From Desulfocurvibacter africanus subsp. africanus DSM 2603 (GTDB lineage Bacteria; Desulfobacterota; Desulfovibrionia; Desulfovibrionales; Desulfovibrionaceae): a DNA stretch of 64,000 nt. Below, one piece after another: positions 27,760-36,855 of this stretch. Positions within the stretch are counted from its first letter, which is position 1. The number at the start of each line of letters is the position of its first letter. A program made the position numbers and the translations under genes. The stretch is from contig NZ_AULZ01000015.1 of NCBI RefSeq assembly GCF_000422545.1, positions 58,533 through 122,532 on the forward strand, written 5' to 3'. The notes under the pieces were generated by a model. That model was not told the origin of the DNA. It did no database searches and saw only the letters and a program-made list of their open reading frames with translations.

Positions 27760-28478
27760 AGAGACAGCGTCTACTCTGAGCAGGGGAAAAGGCGCAACAA
27801 GGGAAAAGCGGTTTGGGCAGGTGAGACCAGGGTTGGTTCTCTACAGCTTATCCTTCTGTTTATACTGCTATAATGGTTCTAAACCTGTTAAGTAGGGCTT
27901 TTCAGGATGGGCCGGAAAGCGCTCCTGGACAAGGCGGGGCGAGTTGTCAATGGCAACATTTCCACAGTCGTGAAAAATTTTATCAACATGGTCTCGACGG
28001 TTTTTTGGCTCTTTACTAAGAATTTCTAAATAAAATGAGATTACGCATGCTCAAGCGGGTTTGTCACAAACAGGTGATGAACTTGTGCCGAGTGCATCGT
28101 TATTAGTCTAACAATTGGAAATAAAAGGTTAAAATTTTAAGACCCTACTTCCAGAATTGGAAGTCGCGCCGTCAGACCAGCACTGGCAAGGTTGTCAGCC
28201 TATTCCGAAAGAGAAATCCGAATCCATTGATGATTGAATATAGTGCGAGGCATTGAGGCGTGCATGGTGTTCATTCAACGTTATTGGATAGGGTATTTGG
28301 CAGAATATGTAATAAGAAAATTGTTCCCGAACGAACAAATATGGTCTGAAGGCACGTTATTGCGTATGCATGTGGGGAGTTGGCGCGAGCGGTACGGACT
28401 GGAGAGCTTCTATACCCAGGTAGAGCTCCAACCCGCGATCATAAAGGAGTCTCGAAGGTGACTGTTGGTCGGGAGACC
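27760..28478. other. AT-rich intergenic region upstream of dnaA
   Basis: About 720 bp, clearly AT-richer than the surroundings at 27980-28260. There is a perfect TATAAT on the plus strand at 27869-27874 but no matching -35. TTATCAACA near 27979 differs from the DnaA-box consensus at one base; no cluster of boxes was found. A small reading frame (28264-28461, 65 residues, GAGG upstream) is possible but unrecognised. Confidence 0.45.
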
Positions 28479-29585
28479 TCAGCTCAGCAGGCTCTCGTAA
28501 ACGGTCAAGGTCTGCAGGAGGAAATCGTTTTCCGTGAGTTGGGAAACAGTAGAAAGCTGATCCTGCCGCAACCCGTGACGGATGTGTTCATGTTTGGCCA
28601 GGCGAGCCAGAGTTACGGTCAGAGCGGGTACATCTCCCGCCGGAATCAGGGCCTTGGCTGAAAACAGATCCGGCAGGGCGCCGATGGCGCTGGCCACGGT
28701 GGGACACCCGCAGGCCATGAGCTCCAGGGCCGTTCTTGCAATGGCTTCGGACTGCGTGGAGGGAATCGCCGCGGCATCAAGCGCCGAGATGCAGGCAGGA
28801 ATGTCCTCCCGCACACCGCTTATGGCCGTGATCCGTTCAATGCCGTGTCCGGAAATCCAAGCTCTTATCCGGCCTTCGTCAAGGGCATCCGAATGGCCGA
28901 TAAGCAAGAGCCGGATGTGGTGCAGGTCGAAATCGTGACGCAGCGAGGCAACGCTGCGGATAATCTCCCTTTGGCCTTTGGATTCCTTGAAACGCCCTAT
29001 AAGGCCAATGACGAAGTCCTGGTCCGTGTAGCCGAACTCGGCCCTGACTCTGCGCCGCCCCTCGGGGTCGAAGCGAAAATGTTGTGTGTCCACTCCACCG
29101 CAGATGACCCAAAGCTTGTCCTTGGGCACTTGCAGCAGATTCCGGAAGTGGGCGCCAATGCTAGAATTGGTCACGATAATCGCGTCGGCCACCCGGCGGT
29201 GTAGGATGCTATTGGGAAGATTGTCTTGGGGCAGGTTTTGCACGCCCCGGGTGCGTACCAATCTGAAGCTTTTGAATTCCTTGCGCAGCAGACCCCAGAG
29301 CAGGAAGGCTTCGCCGCGATGGCAATTGATAATGTGCGGCGAGAACGAGCGAACCAGACGGCGCATGCGTAAGTAAAGGCCAGGCACGGCAAGCGGATTG
29401 AGCGTGTTCAACTCCAGGGATTCCACTCGCAAGCCCATCTTCTGGGCCATGCGGCTGGATGGGGAATCCGGCAGGGCGATGACCAGGACTTCATGGCCGG
29501 CCTGCTGCAACAATCGGCTCAGCGTCAACGCATACCATGCCGCAACGTTGTATGGGTGGATATTGACAACTTGCATGATGCGCAT
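28479..29585 (-). CDS. family 4 (GT-B) glycosyltransferase
   Basis: 368 residues. MRIMQVVNIHPYNVAAWYAL start and GVREDIPACISALDAAAIPS plus ALELMACGCPTVASAIGALPDL donor-site block. It is clearly paralogous to the enzyme at 7766-8896: the order of conserved blocks (NCHRGE, GGVDT, HFRFD, ARLA) is identical. Standing alone near dnaA and moaE rather than in the glycan cluster, it is probably a duplicated and moved copy. Sugar unknown. Confidence 0.88.
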   Translation of the reverse strand: MRIMQVVNIHPYNVAAWYALTLSRLLQQAGHEVLVIALPDSPSSRMAQKMGLRVESLELNTLNPLAVPGLYLRMRRLVRSFSPHIINCHRGEAFLLWGLLRKEFKSFRLVRTRGVQNLPQDNLPNSILHRRVADAIIVTNSSIGAHFRNLLQVPKDKLWVICGGVDTQHFRFDPEGRRRVRAEFGYTDQDFVIGLIGRFKESKGQREIIRSVASLRHDFDLHHIRLLLIGHSDALDEGRIRAWISGHGIERITAISGVREDIPACISALDAAAIPSTQSEAIARTALELMACGCPTVASAIGALPDLFSAKALIPAGDVPALTVTLARLAKHEHIRHGLRQDQLSTVSQLTENDFLLQTLTVYESLLS

Positions 29586-29759
29586 GGCTCAACCTGGTCG
29601 CAACTTGAGGACAGCTACTTTGATAGTGTAAATGTAGTAGTGGCCAAGCGTTGCCCCAGAATGGGAAGCAAGGCAAGGGCCATGTGTCGATCTCGTTAAT
29701 CGTTTGATGGACCCGCCACGTTCAAAAACAACCAGGATCGATACTTGCAAGCAAAAACA

Positions 29760-29836
29760 GGCTGGGCAAGCCTGGACTTGAGATGTAAACCCTTGGCCGC
29801 GGATCGCCGAGAAGAGAAGCGGACGCTTGCCCAGCC
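29760..29836 (-). terminator. long stem after moaE
   Basis: GGCTGGGCAAGC (29760-29771) and GCTTGCCCAGCC (29825-29836) form a perfect 12-bp stem with a 53-nt loop. On the minus strand, transcripts from moaE (stop at 29853) pass through it and then reach TGTTTTTGC. It could terminate moaE or carry another RNA function. Confidence 0.5.
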
Positions 29837-29852
29837 GGACCAGGTATCCTGG

Positions 29853-30215
29853 CTAGGAAATGGCTTCGCTTTTGCTGACGGCTTCAGCCTTGATGCGGTC
29901 GAGGAGATCGGAGAGCACAGGCTTGACATGCTCGCGGATATCCCCGGCCACGACAATGAACAGGACATCGTCGCCAGGCTTGAGATCGCCTTCGTGGGCT
30001 TCGACGACGACGCGGAAGATACCGGGCTTGCGTTCGTATTCTTGACGCAACTGCTCCAGGCGCTCGCGGTCCACGCGGATAGCTATGGAGGATACTCCCC
30101 GACGATCCTTGCGGGACCAAGCCCGGACCACGCCGTTGTGAACGAGAACCATGCCGACGTTCTCGACAAAGGAAGGATCTTTCTTCAGTTCGGCAATAGT
30201 TTTGCTGATGTCCAT
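29853..30215 (-). CDS. moaE: MoaE-like molybdopterin synthase large-subunit family
   Basis: 120 residues with GGAGG 10 nt before the ATG. The pattern (VGMVLVHNGVVRAWSRKDRRG, FRVVVEAHEGDLKPGDDVLFIVVAGDIREHV, LLDRIKAEAV) follows the MoaE order, in which the large subunit helps insert sulfur into precursor Z. The usual MoaE catalytic lysines are not all obvious, so this may be a divergent branch. It fits with the molybdopterin enzyme at 13178-15100. Confidence 0.6.
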   Translation of the reverse strand: MDISKTIAELKKDPSFVENVGMVLVHNGVVRAWSRKDRRGVSSIAIRVDRERLEQLRQEYERKPGIFRVVVEAHEGDLKPGDDVLFIVVAGDIREHVKPVLSDLLDRIKAEAVSKSEAIS

Positions 30216-30276
30216 ATGCTGTTTGCCTCCGACTGTTTCAGGGGGTGACCCCTAAAAATAGCGTCAAGGAGACCCG

Positions 30277-33084
30277 ATGTACAGTTTATCCAAGCTGCTG
30301 GCTCAAATGCCGTCCTTTACTCAATCCAGGATGGTCACTTCGGGCATCGGTATCTGGATGGTCTACTCCGGCCATGTCTCCAAGCCGCTGGTGCAGACGC
30401 TCATGGACCACGGCGGCGTGCAGTTGGCCACCGACGGCAACCAGTCCCTATGGTTCTTCTTCAGCAAGGAAGCCCACAGAGCACTGGCCAGACTTCAGAT
30501 TTGGCTGCGGCTCAATCCCCTGCAAATATTCTTCGAGGTCATGCCGGCCACCTTCCTGGTGGGCTATGACATGACCTATAGCGTGTCCATCGCGCCCGAC
30601 CTCAAGGACCAGTACCTGAGCAACCCCGGAGATCCGGTGATCTGGGTGCATCCCAAGCTTGAGGAGGGCGTGCTCTCGGTGCCGGGCCTGGGCGTCAAAC
30701 CTGGAAACGTGCACGCGGGCATGTCCACTCTGGACTGGAAGCTCCTGTTCACAGACCCCAGCTTCAACTACGAATCCGAGCTGGGTTGGTATTTCATCAT
30801 TAAGCCGTTGGGTAAGAAGCTGGACAAGGAGTACTCGACGGGCTGGCGTTTTTTTTACAGCCGCGTGGAGCCCATCATCCAGCGCCTGGGCCTCAAGTAC
30901 ATCTGGAACGACTCCTTCCTGATACTGCCCATCGACAGCATGCGGCTTCTGCGCAACTGGTGCCGGGAAATCATCTACTTGATCCGGGACATCAAGAGCG
31001 GGGGCGAGGGCCATTACTGGCCCATGGTCATGGCTGCCGTGCCCAAGCAGGGTTTGAATTTCAATGAAGATCTGCCCAAGAAGGTCGCCCTGGAGTGGAA
31101 CCGCCTGGCTCCGGATTACCCCCACCTGAGCTTCCGCGACGCCTTCACTCTCGGCCGCGATTTCGATGTGAACGAGATCGGCTATTCCATGAGCAAGGGC
31201 AGGCTGGAGGATTGGTGCCATATCACTTTGGGCTCGGAGTCCAAGGAGCGGAGCACTGAGCAGTCCATCCAGATCAAGCTGCCCCGAAAACTCCTGGCGG
31301 GCGACACTGAATGCTTCTATTGCGGCCTCAAGAGCCATAAAGCCCCGGACTGCCCCTCGCACGGCTTCATGACCCTGAAGCCTGAAGTTTGGGAGGAATT
31401 GGCGACCATTCCCATAAGCCAGTACAGCGCCGTTTGCCAGGAGCTGGATGAGGCCTTGTCCGAGAGCTCCGCCACCAGTCTGAACCGGGTGCTGGAAGGC
31501 ACGGGGAAGGCGCGCGTCCTGGCCACGGCTATCTTCGAGATGACCGCGCCGTTCCAGCTGCGTTTTTTGCGCCTGATCTGGAGAAGCCGGAGCAAGGATT
31601 GGCTCAACGCCTTTGATCAACTTGCCCCTGAAGAGGGCGAGTATATTTGGGTTGCAATGGAGTGCATGCAGGGCCAGAAGCGTGAAGAGGCCGAGGTGCA
31701 ACTCAAGCAGGCCACATTACGCTTCCCGCGCAGCTATCAGCCTCGTTCGCTCAACGGGTTCGTGTCCATGGAGGCCCAGGACGGCAACCAGGCGCTCTAT
31801 TATTTTCAGGAAGCCGCGCGCTTGAGCTACACTCCCGTGCAGAAGGTTCATTTCCTCATGCTCCATGGGCGCATGCATGAGATTCTCGGGGAGTATGAAA
31901 AGGCGACCGCTCTCTACAAGGAAGCCGAACTGCTCTCCAGGGGCTGGGGCGAGTCCCGCTACAGGCAGGGCGTGTGCATGGTCAAGATGGGCTTCACTGA
32001 TCACGCCATGAACGTATTTCAAGAATGCATCGACAAGAATCCTCACTATTTCAATCGAATATTACTTGATCCCGAGTTGGAGCGCGGCCGTTTCCAAATT
32101 CAGGCGACCATGAGCGAGCTTTGGAAGGACGCCAAGGAGCTGGATAAGGAGGCCAAGAAGCAGTTGGAGGCGCTTTCCAACAAGATGACCGCTTGGTTCA
32201 GCAAGGACCACGAATTCAGTCAGGAAGTGCAGAAGTCATTCGCTCGCCTGCGCAGCTATGGCGAAATCGAGAACTATGTGTTTGTGCGCAAGCTTGCCGC
32301 CGGCTGCAACACCTTGGAGGAGGAGATCGATAAGCGCATCGAGTCCGAGGTTTCCCGCCTGAGCAAGAAGGTGGAAATATACTTCGCGCGCCTCAAGACG
32401 ATCATGCGCGAGGCGTCCTGGTTTCCCTTTCCTAAAATGCTGCGCGATTTCAGCAGGGACTTCAATTACTGCGCCGAGAAGATGCACTGGATGTATACCC
32501 AGTACCTGAAGAACGCGGAGAACTTCCGCCGGGGCCAGGCCTATTCCCTTGAGGTGGAGGAGCGTCTGGACAGGCTCCAGAAGCGCTTGGTGACCTTGCG
32601 ACTGCTGCGCGACGGCACGTTCTTCGGGCTCATTCTTGGCCGCAATTTCCTGTGGATGCAATTGGTCGGCCTTGGGTTGGCGCTCCTGCTCATGCCGCTC
32701 ATCGTGTACCTGGCCGAGCATTCCACTGGATACCTCTCCAACCTCATTCTGACCCAGAAGTGGAATTTGCAGAAAGGCCTCATTCTCGTGCTGTCCATAG
32801 TGGCCATGTGCCTTGCGGCGCTGCGCACCGCCGTGACCTTCGAGAAGCGCAAACGCAAGTTTTTCGATCAGGAGTACGAGCGGGTGCGTGAGGAACGTTT
32901 GGCCCGCGAGCGCAAGAAGCGCGACGCGTTTAAGGCCAGGCGCAAGCTTCAGGTCGAGGCGGTGAAGCAGGCTCAGGCCGTTGTCAAACCCGCGAGCAAG
33001 CCTTGGAAAACGGCAGGCGGCCCGCAAGGCCGGGGCGCGGGAGGAAAGCAGCAGGATAAGCCAACGCCCGCATCAAGACGGTAG
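30277..33084 (+). CDS. large TPR membrane protein with a CCHC zinc knuckle
   Basis: 935 residues with AAGGAG 5 nt before the ATG. Residues about 1-340 have no recognised family. C346-x2-C349-x4-H354-x4-C359 is a textbook CCHC knuckle (CFYCGLKSHKAPDC). Residues about 440-610 are TPR-like helices with a coiled-coil-prone stretch to 760. Two membrane segments lie near 791-815 and 834-853, then a strongly basic tail (855-935). I do not recognise a named function. The start is near the divergent moaE (61 bp). Confidence 0.75.
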   Translation: MYSLSKLLAQMPSFTQSRMVTSGIGIWMVYSGHVSKPLVQTLMDHGGVQLATDGNQSLWFFFSKEAHRALARLQIWLRLNPLQIFFEVMPATFLVGYDMTYSVSIAPDLKDQYLSNPGDPVIWVHPKLEEGVLSVPGLGVKPGNVHAGMSTLDWKLLFTDPSFNYESELGWYFIIKPLGKKLDKEYSTGWRFFYSRVEPIIQRLGLKYIWNDSFLILPIDSMRLLRNWCREIIYLIRDIKSGGEGHYWPMVMAAVPKQGLNFNEDLPKKVALEWNRLAPDYPHLSFRDAFTLGRDFDVNEIGYSMSKGRLEDWCHITLGSESKERSTEQSIQIKLPRKLLAGDTECFYCGLKSHKAPDCPSHGFMTLKPEVWEELATIPISQYSAVCQELDEALSESSATSLNRVLEGTGKARVLATAIFEMTAPFQLRFLRLIWRSRSKDWLNAFDQLAPEEGEYIWVAMECMQGQKREEAEVQLKQATLRFPRSYQPRSLNGFVSMEAQDGNQALYYFQEAARLSYTPVQKVHFLMLHGRMHEILGEYEKATALYKEAELLSRGWGESRYRQGVCMVKMGFTDHAMNVFQECIDKNPHYFNRILLDPELERGRFQIQATMSELWKDAKELDKEAKKQLEALSNKMTAWFSKDHEFSQEVQKSFARLRSYGEIENYVFVRKLAAGCNTLEEEIDKRIESEVSRLSKKVEIYFARLKTIMREASWFPFPKMLRDFSRDFNYCAEKMHWMYTQYLKNAENFRRGQAYSLEVEERLDRLQKRLVTLRLLRDGTFFGLILGRNFLWMQLVGLGLALLLMPLIVYLAEHSTGYLSNLILTQKWNLQKGLILVLSIVAMCLAALRTAVTFEKRKRKFFDQEYERVREERLARERKKRDAFKARRKLQVEAVKQAQAVVKPASKPWKTAGGPQGRGAGGKQQDKPTPASRR

Positions 33085-33168
33085 CTTCGCAGCGAGCACA
33101 GGCGGAAACCCGATCCGCTGGCCGGCCAAGCCAAGCGGCAGGTCCTTTTTGTTCTCGATAAACAAGCA

Positions 33169-33200
33169 AAACCCCACCGGGCAATCACTTGGTGGGGTTT
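33169..33200 (+). terminator. hairpin after the TPR protein gene
   Basis: AAACCCCACC (33169-33178) pairs perfectly with GGTGGGGTTT (33191-33200). On the minus strand it is followed by TGCTTGTTT. It lies between convergent genes and could serve both. Confidence 0.6.
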
Positions 33201-33246
33201 GTCAGTCCCTGGCGTCAGGGATGGTTCTGTCTCGGAGAATGCAAAT

Positions 33247-33275
33247 AAAAAGGCGGAGGGGTACTCCGCCTTTTT
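33247..33275 (-). terminator. bidirectional rho-independent terminator of dsrC
   Basis: AAAAAGGCGGAG (33247-33258) pairs with CTCCGCCTTTTT (33264-33275); T-runs lie on both sides. It starts 21 nt after the dsrC stop. Confidence 0.85.
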
Positions 33276-33295
33276 CGATCTAGTGCAGTTCTGGT

Positions 33296-33613
33296 CTACA
33301 CGCAGCCGGTGGGCTTGGGCAGGCCGGCCATCTTGCAGGCTCCCTTGCCGGGTCCGGACGGGAACAGCTCATAGATGTGCTTGAGCTTGTAGCCGGTCAC
33401 CTTGGACAGGATGCGCACCATGGGGGCAATGCCGTTCTTCTTGTAGTAGTCCTGGAGGAACTCGATGACCTTCTGGTGCTCGTCGCTCAGTTCCTTGATG
33501 CCCTCGCTCTCCTTCACGTAATCGACCCACTCGGGGCTCCAGTCCTCGAAACGCTGCAGGAAGCCGTCCTCGTCGATCTCAAAGCTTTTACCCTTGAATT
33601 CAACGCTAGCCAT
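33296..33613 (-). CDS. dsrC: dissimilatory sulfite reductase partner DsrC
   Basis: 105 residues from ATG 33613, fixed by GGAGG 6 nt upstream; an in-frame ATG two codons earlier is possible. It carries sulfur from dissimilatory sulfite reductase as a trisulfide. The C-terminal arm is intact, with C93 (GACK) and C104 (PTGCV), the two redox cysteines 11 residues apart; TusE proteins lack the first. This supports sulfate/sulfite respiration. dsrAB are not in the window, which is usual for the family. Confidence 0.97.
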   Translation of the reverse strand: MASVEFKGKSFEIDEDGFLQRFEDWSPEWVDYVKESEGIKELSDEHQKVIEFLQDYYKKNGIAPMVRILSKVTGYKLKHIYELFPSGPGKGACKMAGLPKPTGCV

Positions 33614-33870
33614 GCACATCCTCCTTAGAAGAAATTGTTAGGTGTTCCTACCACTGACATATACTTGGGGTCAACCGAAGCCCAGCCTTTTCGGCAATCA
33701 TGGCGGATTGCCGATCGGGCCGAACGTCTCGTCGTTAGTCCACGGCGACTCTCCGCCGTGAAGTGATCTCGCGACCAGATTCAAAAATCGCTCGTTGCCA
33801 GATCATTAGCCGCTTGTAAATTCCATGCAGGATGTTTGTCAACATTATGCAGAGGCTATTGCACTCATTT
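33614..33870. other. dsrC leader with two hairpins
   Basis: TCGGCAATC (33691-33699) pairs with GATTGCCGA (33706-33714), and CACGGCG (33741-33747) with CGCCGTG (33754-33760). Both lie between ycaO and dsrC on the minus strand. A TTGACC hexamer occurs near 33670 without a good -10 at the right spacing. It may hold the dsrC promoter. Confidence 0.4.
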
Positions 33871-35607
33871 TTAGAGTTGTCCATTGCCTTCAAGCTCAGC
33901 CAAGTGCTCCCTGGCGAAATCCAGGCTCGGATCAAGTCGTAGAGCCTCGCGCAAATAATCTTTTGCTGGCTCTTTTTCACCCAGGTTTTTATGGCACAAG
34001 CCCAAGTTGGCCAGATCCATGGCCGACCCGCTATCGAGAGCGAGCGCGGCCCGAAAGTCGGCCGCGGCATCAGTATACTTGGCCTGTTTGAATCGGGCAA
34101 CTCCGCGCAGATTGAAATATTCTTTGACCTCGGGGGACCTGGTGACGGCCCGGTCCAGATGCGGCAAAGCCTCATCCCAGTGCTGGCGGAGAGTCAGGGC
34201 ATATCCTGCGTAAAAGGCGCACAGGGCCTTGTCCTCGTCGTCGGGTTGGACGGGCTCGGCGACTTGGAACTTGTGGAAGGCCAGCGACGCGTCACCGGCA
34301 TTGAGAGCGGCCAAGCCTTCGAAGAAAGGAATGAAATGGGCTCCGGGATAGATCCGCGCCAGGACCTGCAATCCGCGCACGGCTTCCTCGGGATCGGCGC
34401 ATTCGGCCAGCTTGCGGCCCACGAACAACCCCAGGCCGGCTTGTCGGCTGCGCTCGCGGAACTGAAAGCCGGGAGCGAAATTATACGTGGCCGGAATGCC
34501 TAACTCGGGATTCGTGGTTTCCACTCCGTAGAGCGGGAAACCCAGCCCGTTCAGCCCTCCGGCCAGGACCATGATTTCATCGCGGATGTTGGCGCGGCCG
34601 ATGTCGGGCAGCGTGGAAGCCGGGATCACTGGACCGCGCGTTAGCCAGTCTATTTCCGCCAGGTCCTTGTACTTGGACAAGCCCGAGGCCTCGTAATTGC
34701 TGCTGGTGTGGAAGTCGCCGGCCAGTTGAGCCACTTCCGTCAGGGCGCGAATGGCGGCCTTGGCCGGAGTAGAGGCCGTGCCGGCGGTATAGACGATTTC
34801 GCTCAGGCCGGGGAAGGTCGAAGGGTCGTAGGCCAGGGCGGCCACCGTGGGCACGGGCATGCCCAGGGTGAAATCCTTGAGCCAGACTTTGACCCCATTG
34901 GCCGTGAAGCAGCGCATGAGCTGTTCAAGCACCTCATCGCCGAAGGATTCGGGATCGATGGTCGGCAATTCGGGCCGATCGCGATCCACCAGGGCGGAGA
35001 CGTGGCGCTCCACGATCTCGCAAGCGCCTTGGAAGAGGGTCTCTTCGAAGGTATTGCCCGCGCTGGAGCCGTTGAACTCGTTGAGCAGCTTGAACCAGTC
35101 CAGGGGCACCCTGCGTTCGCTGCCCGTGGGCACGTGCAGGGCTTTGCAGAAGCGCCAGGTCACGAGGTCCAGCACTTCTTGCGCGGCCGAGTCGGGCAGG
35201 CGCTCGCCCACGCTATGAAGCATCTCGGCCAGGGGCAGGACCTGTCCGGGCCAGCGAGCCTGGGCCTGGCTCCAGGTCAGCTCCTCGAAATTGGACTCAT
35301 TCTCCCAGAAGGAGAAGAAGCTGTAGCGCTCCATGAGCTCCATAAGCGCCGAAGCTTCGGCCTGCTCGGGCGAGGCTCCTTTGCCCATCTGCTTGCGCGT
35401 GGGCATGATCTGGCGCGCGCGAGGGCCGCACACGCTCAGGAATACGGGGATGCCCAGTCGGCCCGAGTCGATGCGCCGGGTCTCGGCCAGTATTCCCTGC
35501 CCCTTGGCCGCGAGCAGGGCGCGCACCCTGCTGATGGTTTCCGCCGGCAGGGCGGCCTTGTCCTGGTCCGCCGTGTAGGTCTTGAGGCAATCCTTCAGTA
35601 TGGTCAT
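33871..35607 (-). CDS. ycaO: YcaO-domain protein with C-terminal TPR
   Basis: 578 residues from ATG 35607, near the length of the E. coli YcaO, which also has a TPR-like tail. YcaO domain (about 1-385): ASALMELMERYSF and ALTEVAQLA are the ATP-binding Glu-rich motifs, with EIVERHVSAL between. TPR region about 410-578. YcaO proteins activate amide oxygens with ATP and support thioamide or cyclodehydration chemistry. E. coli YcaO aids S12 methylthiolation; the target here is unknown. It ends 257 bp before dsrC and starts 4 nt after the methyltransferase gene. Confidence 0.85.
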   Translation of the reverse strand: MTILKDCLKTYTADQDKAALPAETISRVRALLAAKGQGILAETRRIDSGRLGIPVFLSVCGPRARQIMPTRKQMGKGASPEQAEASALMELMERYSFFSFWENESNFEELTWSQAQARWPGQVLPLAEMLHSVGERLPDSAAQEVLDLVTWRFCKALHVPTGSERRVPLDWFKLLNEFNGSSAGNTFEETLFQGACEIVERHVSALVDRDRPELPTIDPESFGDEVLEQLMRCFTANGVKVWLKDFTLGMPVPTVAALAYDPSTFPGLSEIVYTAGTASTPAKAAIRALTEVAQLAGDFHTSSNYEASGLSKYKDLAEIDWLTRGPVIPASTLPDIGRANIRDEIMVLAGGLNGLGFPLYGVETTNPELGIPATYNFAPGFQFRERSRQAGLGLFVGRKLAECADPEEAVRGLQVLARIYPGAHFIPFFEGLAALNAGDASLAFHKFQVAEPVQPDDEDKALCAFYAGYALTLRQHWDEALPHLDRAVTRSPEVKEYFNLRGVARFKQAKYTDAAADFRAALALDSGSAMDLANLGLCHKNLGEKEPAKDYLREALRLDPSLDFAREHLAELEGNGQL

Positions 35608-35611
35608 TTTC

Positions 35612-36397
35612 CTATCCAATTCGAGGGGGAGTGATCTTTTTGGGCGACAGGCGGTAGATGGTGCACAGATGCTTTTCCTGATCGCCTGCCTGCGTGTCGG
35701 ACTTGTAGCCGATGTCCTGACTCTTGATGTTGAACTCGCGCTCGGCGAGGTTGAAGAACTTGGTGGCCTTGCGCGTGAACTCCTTGGCCAGCACGATTTC
35801 GGCTTCGGAGGTGTCTGCCACATGGTCCAGCAGGAACTTGCACAGGGGCCGGTATGTGTCTTCCTTGTAGAGCACTTCGGAGCCCAGCACAATGTCGAAG
35901 CGTCGGCCGAGCCTGTCTTGGGTGAAATCGGCGCTGGCCACACGCGCGCGTTCCTGCAGTCCGTTCTTGAGGATGTTGATCTGTGTGAAGAGCAGGGCGT
36001 CGGGGTGAATGTCGGTGAGGGTCACCTCGAAACCGTGTTTGGCCGCGAAGAGTCCGCACAAGCCCACGCCCGCGCCGATCTCGAGCATGCTGCGGCCTTC
36101 GGCCGGCAGGCGCTGCACGAAGTAGGAGAGCAGAAAGGAGCTGCGCCATATCCTGGCCCAGAAGGGCAGTTCCAGGCTGTCTCCGGGAGTCAACTGTGCG
36201 GCCAGCGCCTCCACATAGCTGCCCATGTTCGTGAGCTGGAGAATTTCAAGCGTGTACCCGCCGATTTTCACTGGCTCGAAAGCCACTTCATAGCGCGACT
36301 TGGCCGCAGCCAGTAGTTCGTCCAGCGGGGCGTCCAGTGTAATGTTCAGGGAACTTTCCTGGGATGGCTTCCCGCGCATGTGCCGGGTCGTGTTCAC
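35612..36397 (-). CDS. class I SAM methyltransferase (METTL21-like)
   Basis: 261 residues. The start is GTG 36397 because AGGAG lies 6 nt before it; an in-frame ATG occurs 6 codons later. The SAM loop is LEIGAGVGLCGLFAAKHG, followed by LTDIHPDA (acidic residue for ribose) and DIVLGSEVLY, the pattern of the lysine-methyltransferase METTL21 family. With ycaO 4 nt downstream, the two genes form an operon; a protein-modifying pair is plausible but inferred. Confidence 0.8.
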   Translation of the reverse strand: MNTTRHMRGKPSQESSLNITLDAPLDELLAAAKSRYEVAFEPVKIGGYTLEILQLTNMGSYVEALAAQLTPGDSLELPFWARIWRSSFLLSYFVQRLPAEGRSMLEIGAGVGLCGLFAAKHGFEVTLTDIHPDALLFTQINILKNGLQERARVASADFTQDRLGRRFDIVLGSEVLYKEDTYRPLCKFLLDHVADTSEAEIVLAKEFTRKATKFFNLAEREFNIKSQDIGYKSDTQAGDQEKHLCTIYRLSPKKITPPRIG

Positions 36398-36491
36398 TCG
36401 TCGCTCCTTATGTTTATCGCCGGGAGCCTGGCCTGCGTGGCCGGATAGTCTCCGCATTCAAGAGCCCAGGCAGTGGCTGGAGGGGGTAAAT

Positions 36492-36526
36492 AAAAAGCCG
36501 GCCACCTCTTAGGAGGGGGCCGGCCG
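36492..36526 (-). terminator. terminator of the tRNA array
   Basis: GCCGGCC (36497-36503) pairs with GGCCGGC near 36517-36524, followed on the minus strand by TTTTTA. It lies 9 nt after the last tRNA. Confidence 0.8.
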
Positions 36527-36534
36527 GATCATCG

Positions 36535-36609
<75 letters not shown>

Positions 36610-36618
36610 ATATCGAAT

Positions 36619-36693
<75 letters not shown>

Positions 36694-36702
36694 GAAATAT
36701 TG

Positions 36703-36777
<75 letters not shown>

Positions 36778-36798
36778 TCACTCGAAAAGCGAGGGCTC

Positions 36799-36827
36799 TA
36801 TCTACGGATTTCGTTTCCAGGTGTCAA
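36799..36827 (-). promoter_or_regulatory. consensus sigma-70 promoter of the tRNA array
   Basis: TTGACA (36827-36822), a 17-bp spacer, TAGATA (36804-36799), then GC-rich GAGCCCTCG before the tRNA. The GC-rich region after -10 is typical of stringently controlled stable-RNA promoters. Confidence 0.85.
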
Positions 36828-36855
36828 GCATGCTTCGCAAGAAAAAAATAGAATT

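Noticed and set aside
27760..28230. Replication origin
   Set aside because: Only one near-consensus DnaA box (TTATCAACA) and no box cluster, so oriC is not claimed.
28234..28461. Small frame in the dnaA upstream region
   Set aside because: TTG start, no recognisable family; kept only as a possibility in the intergenic entry.
35608..35943. N-terminal extension of YcaO
   Set aside because: The extra 112 residues overlap the methyltransferase gene in another frame and lack homology.
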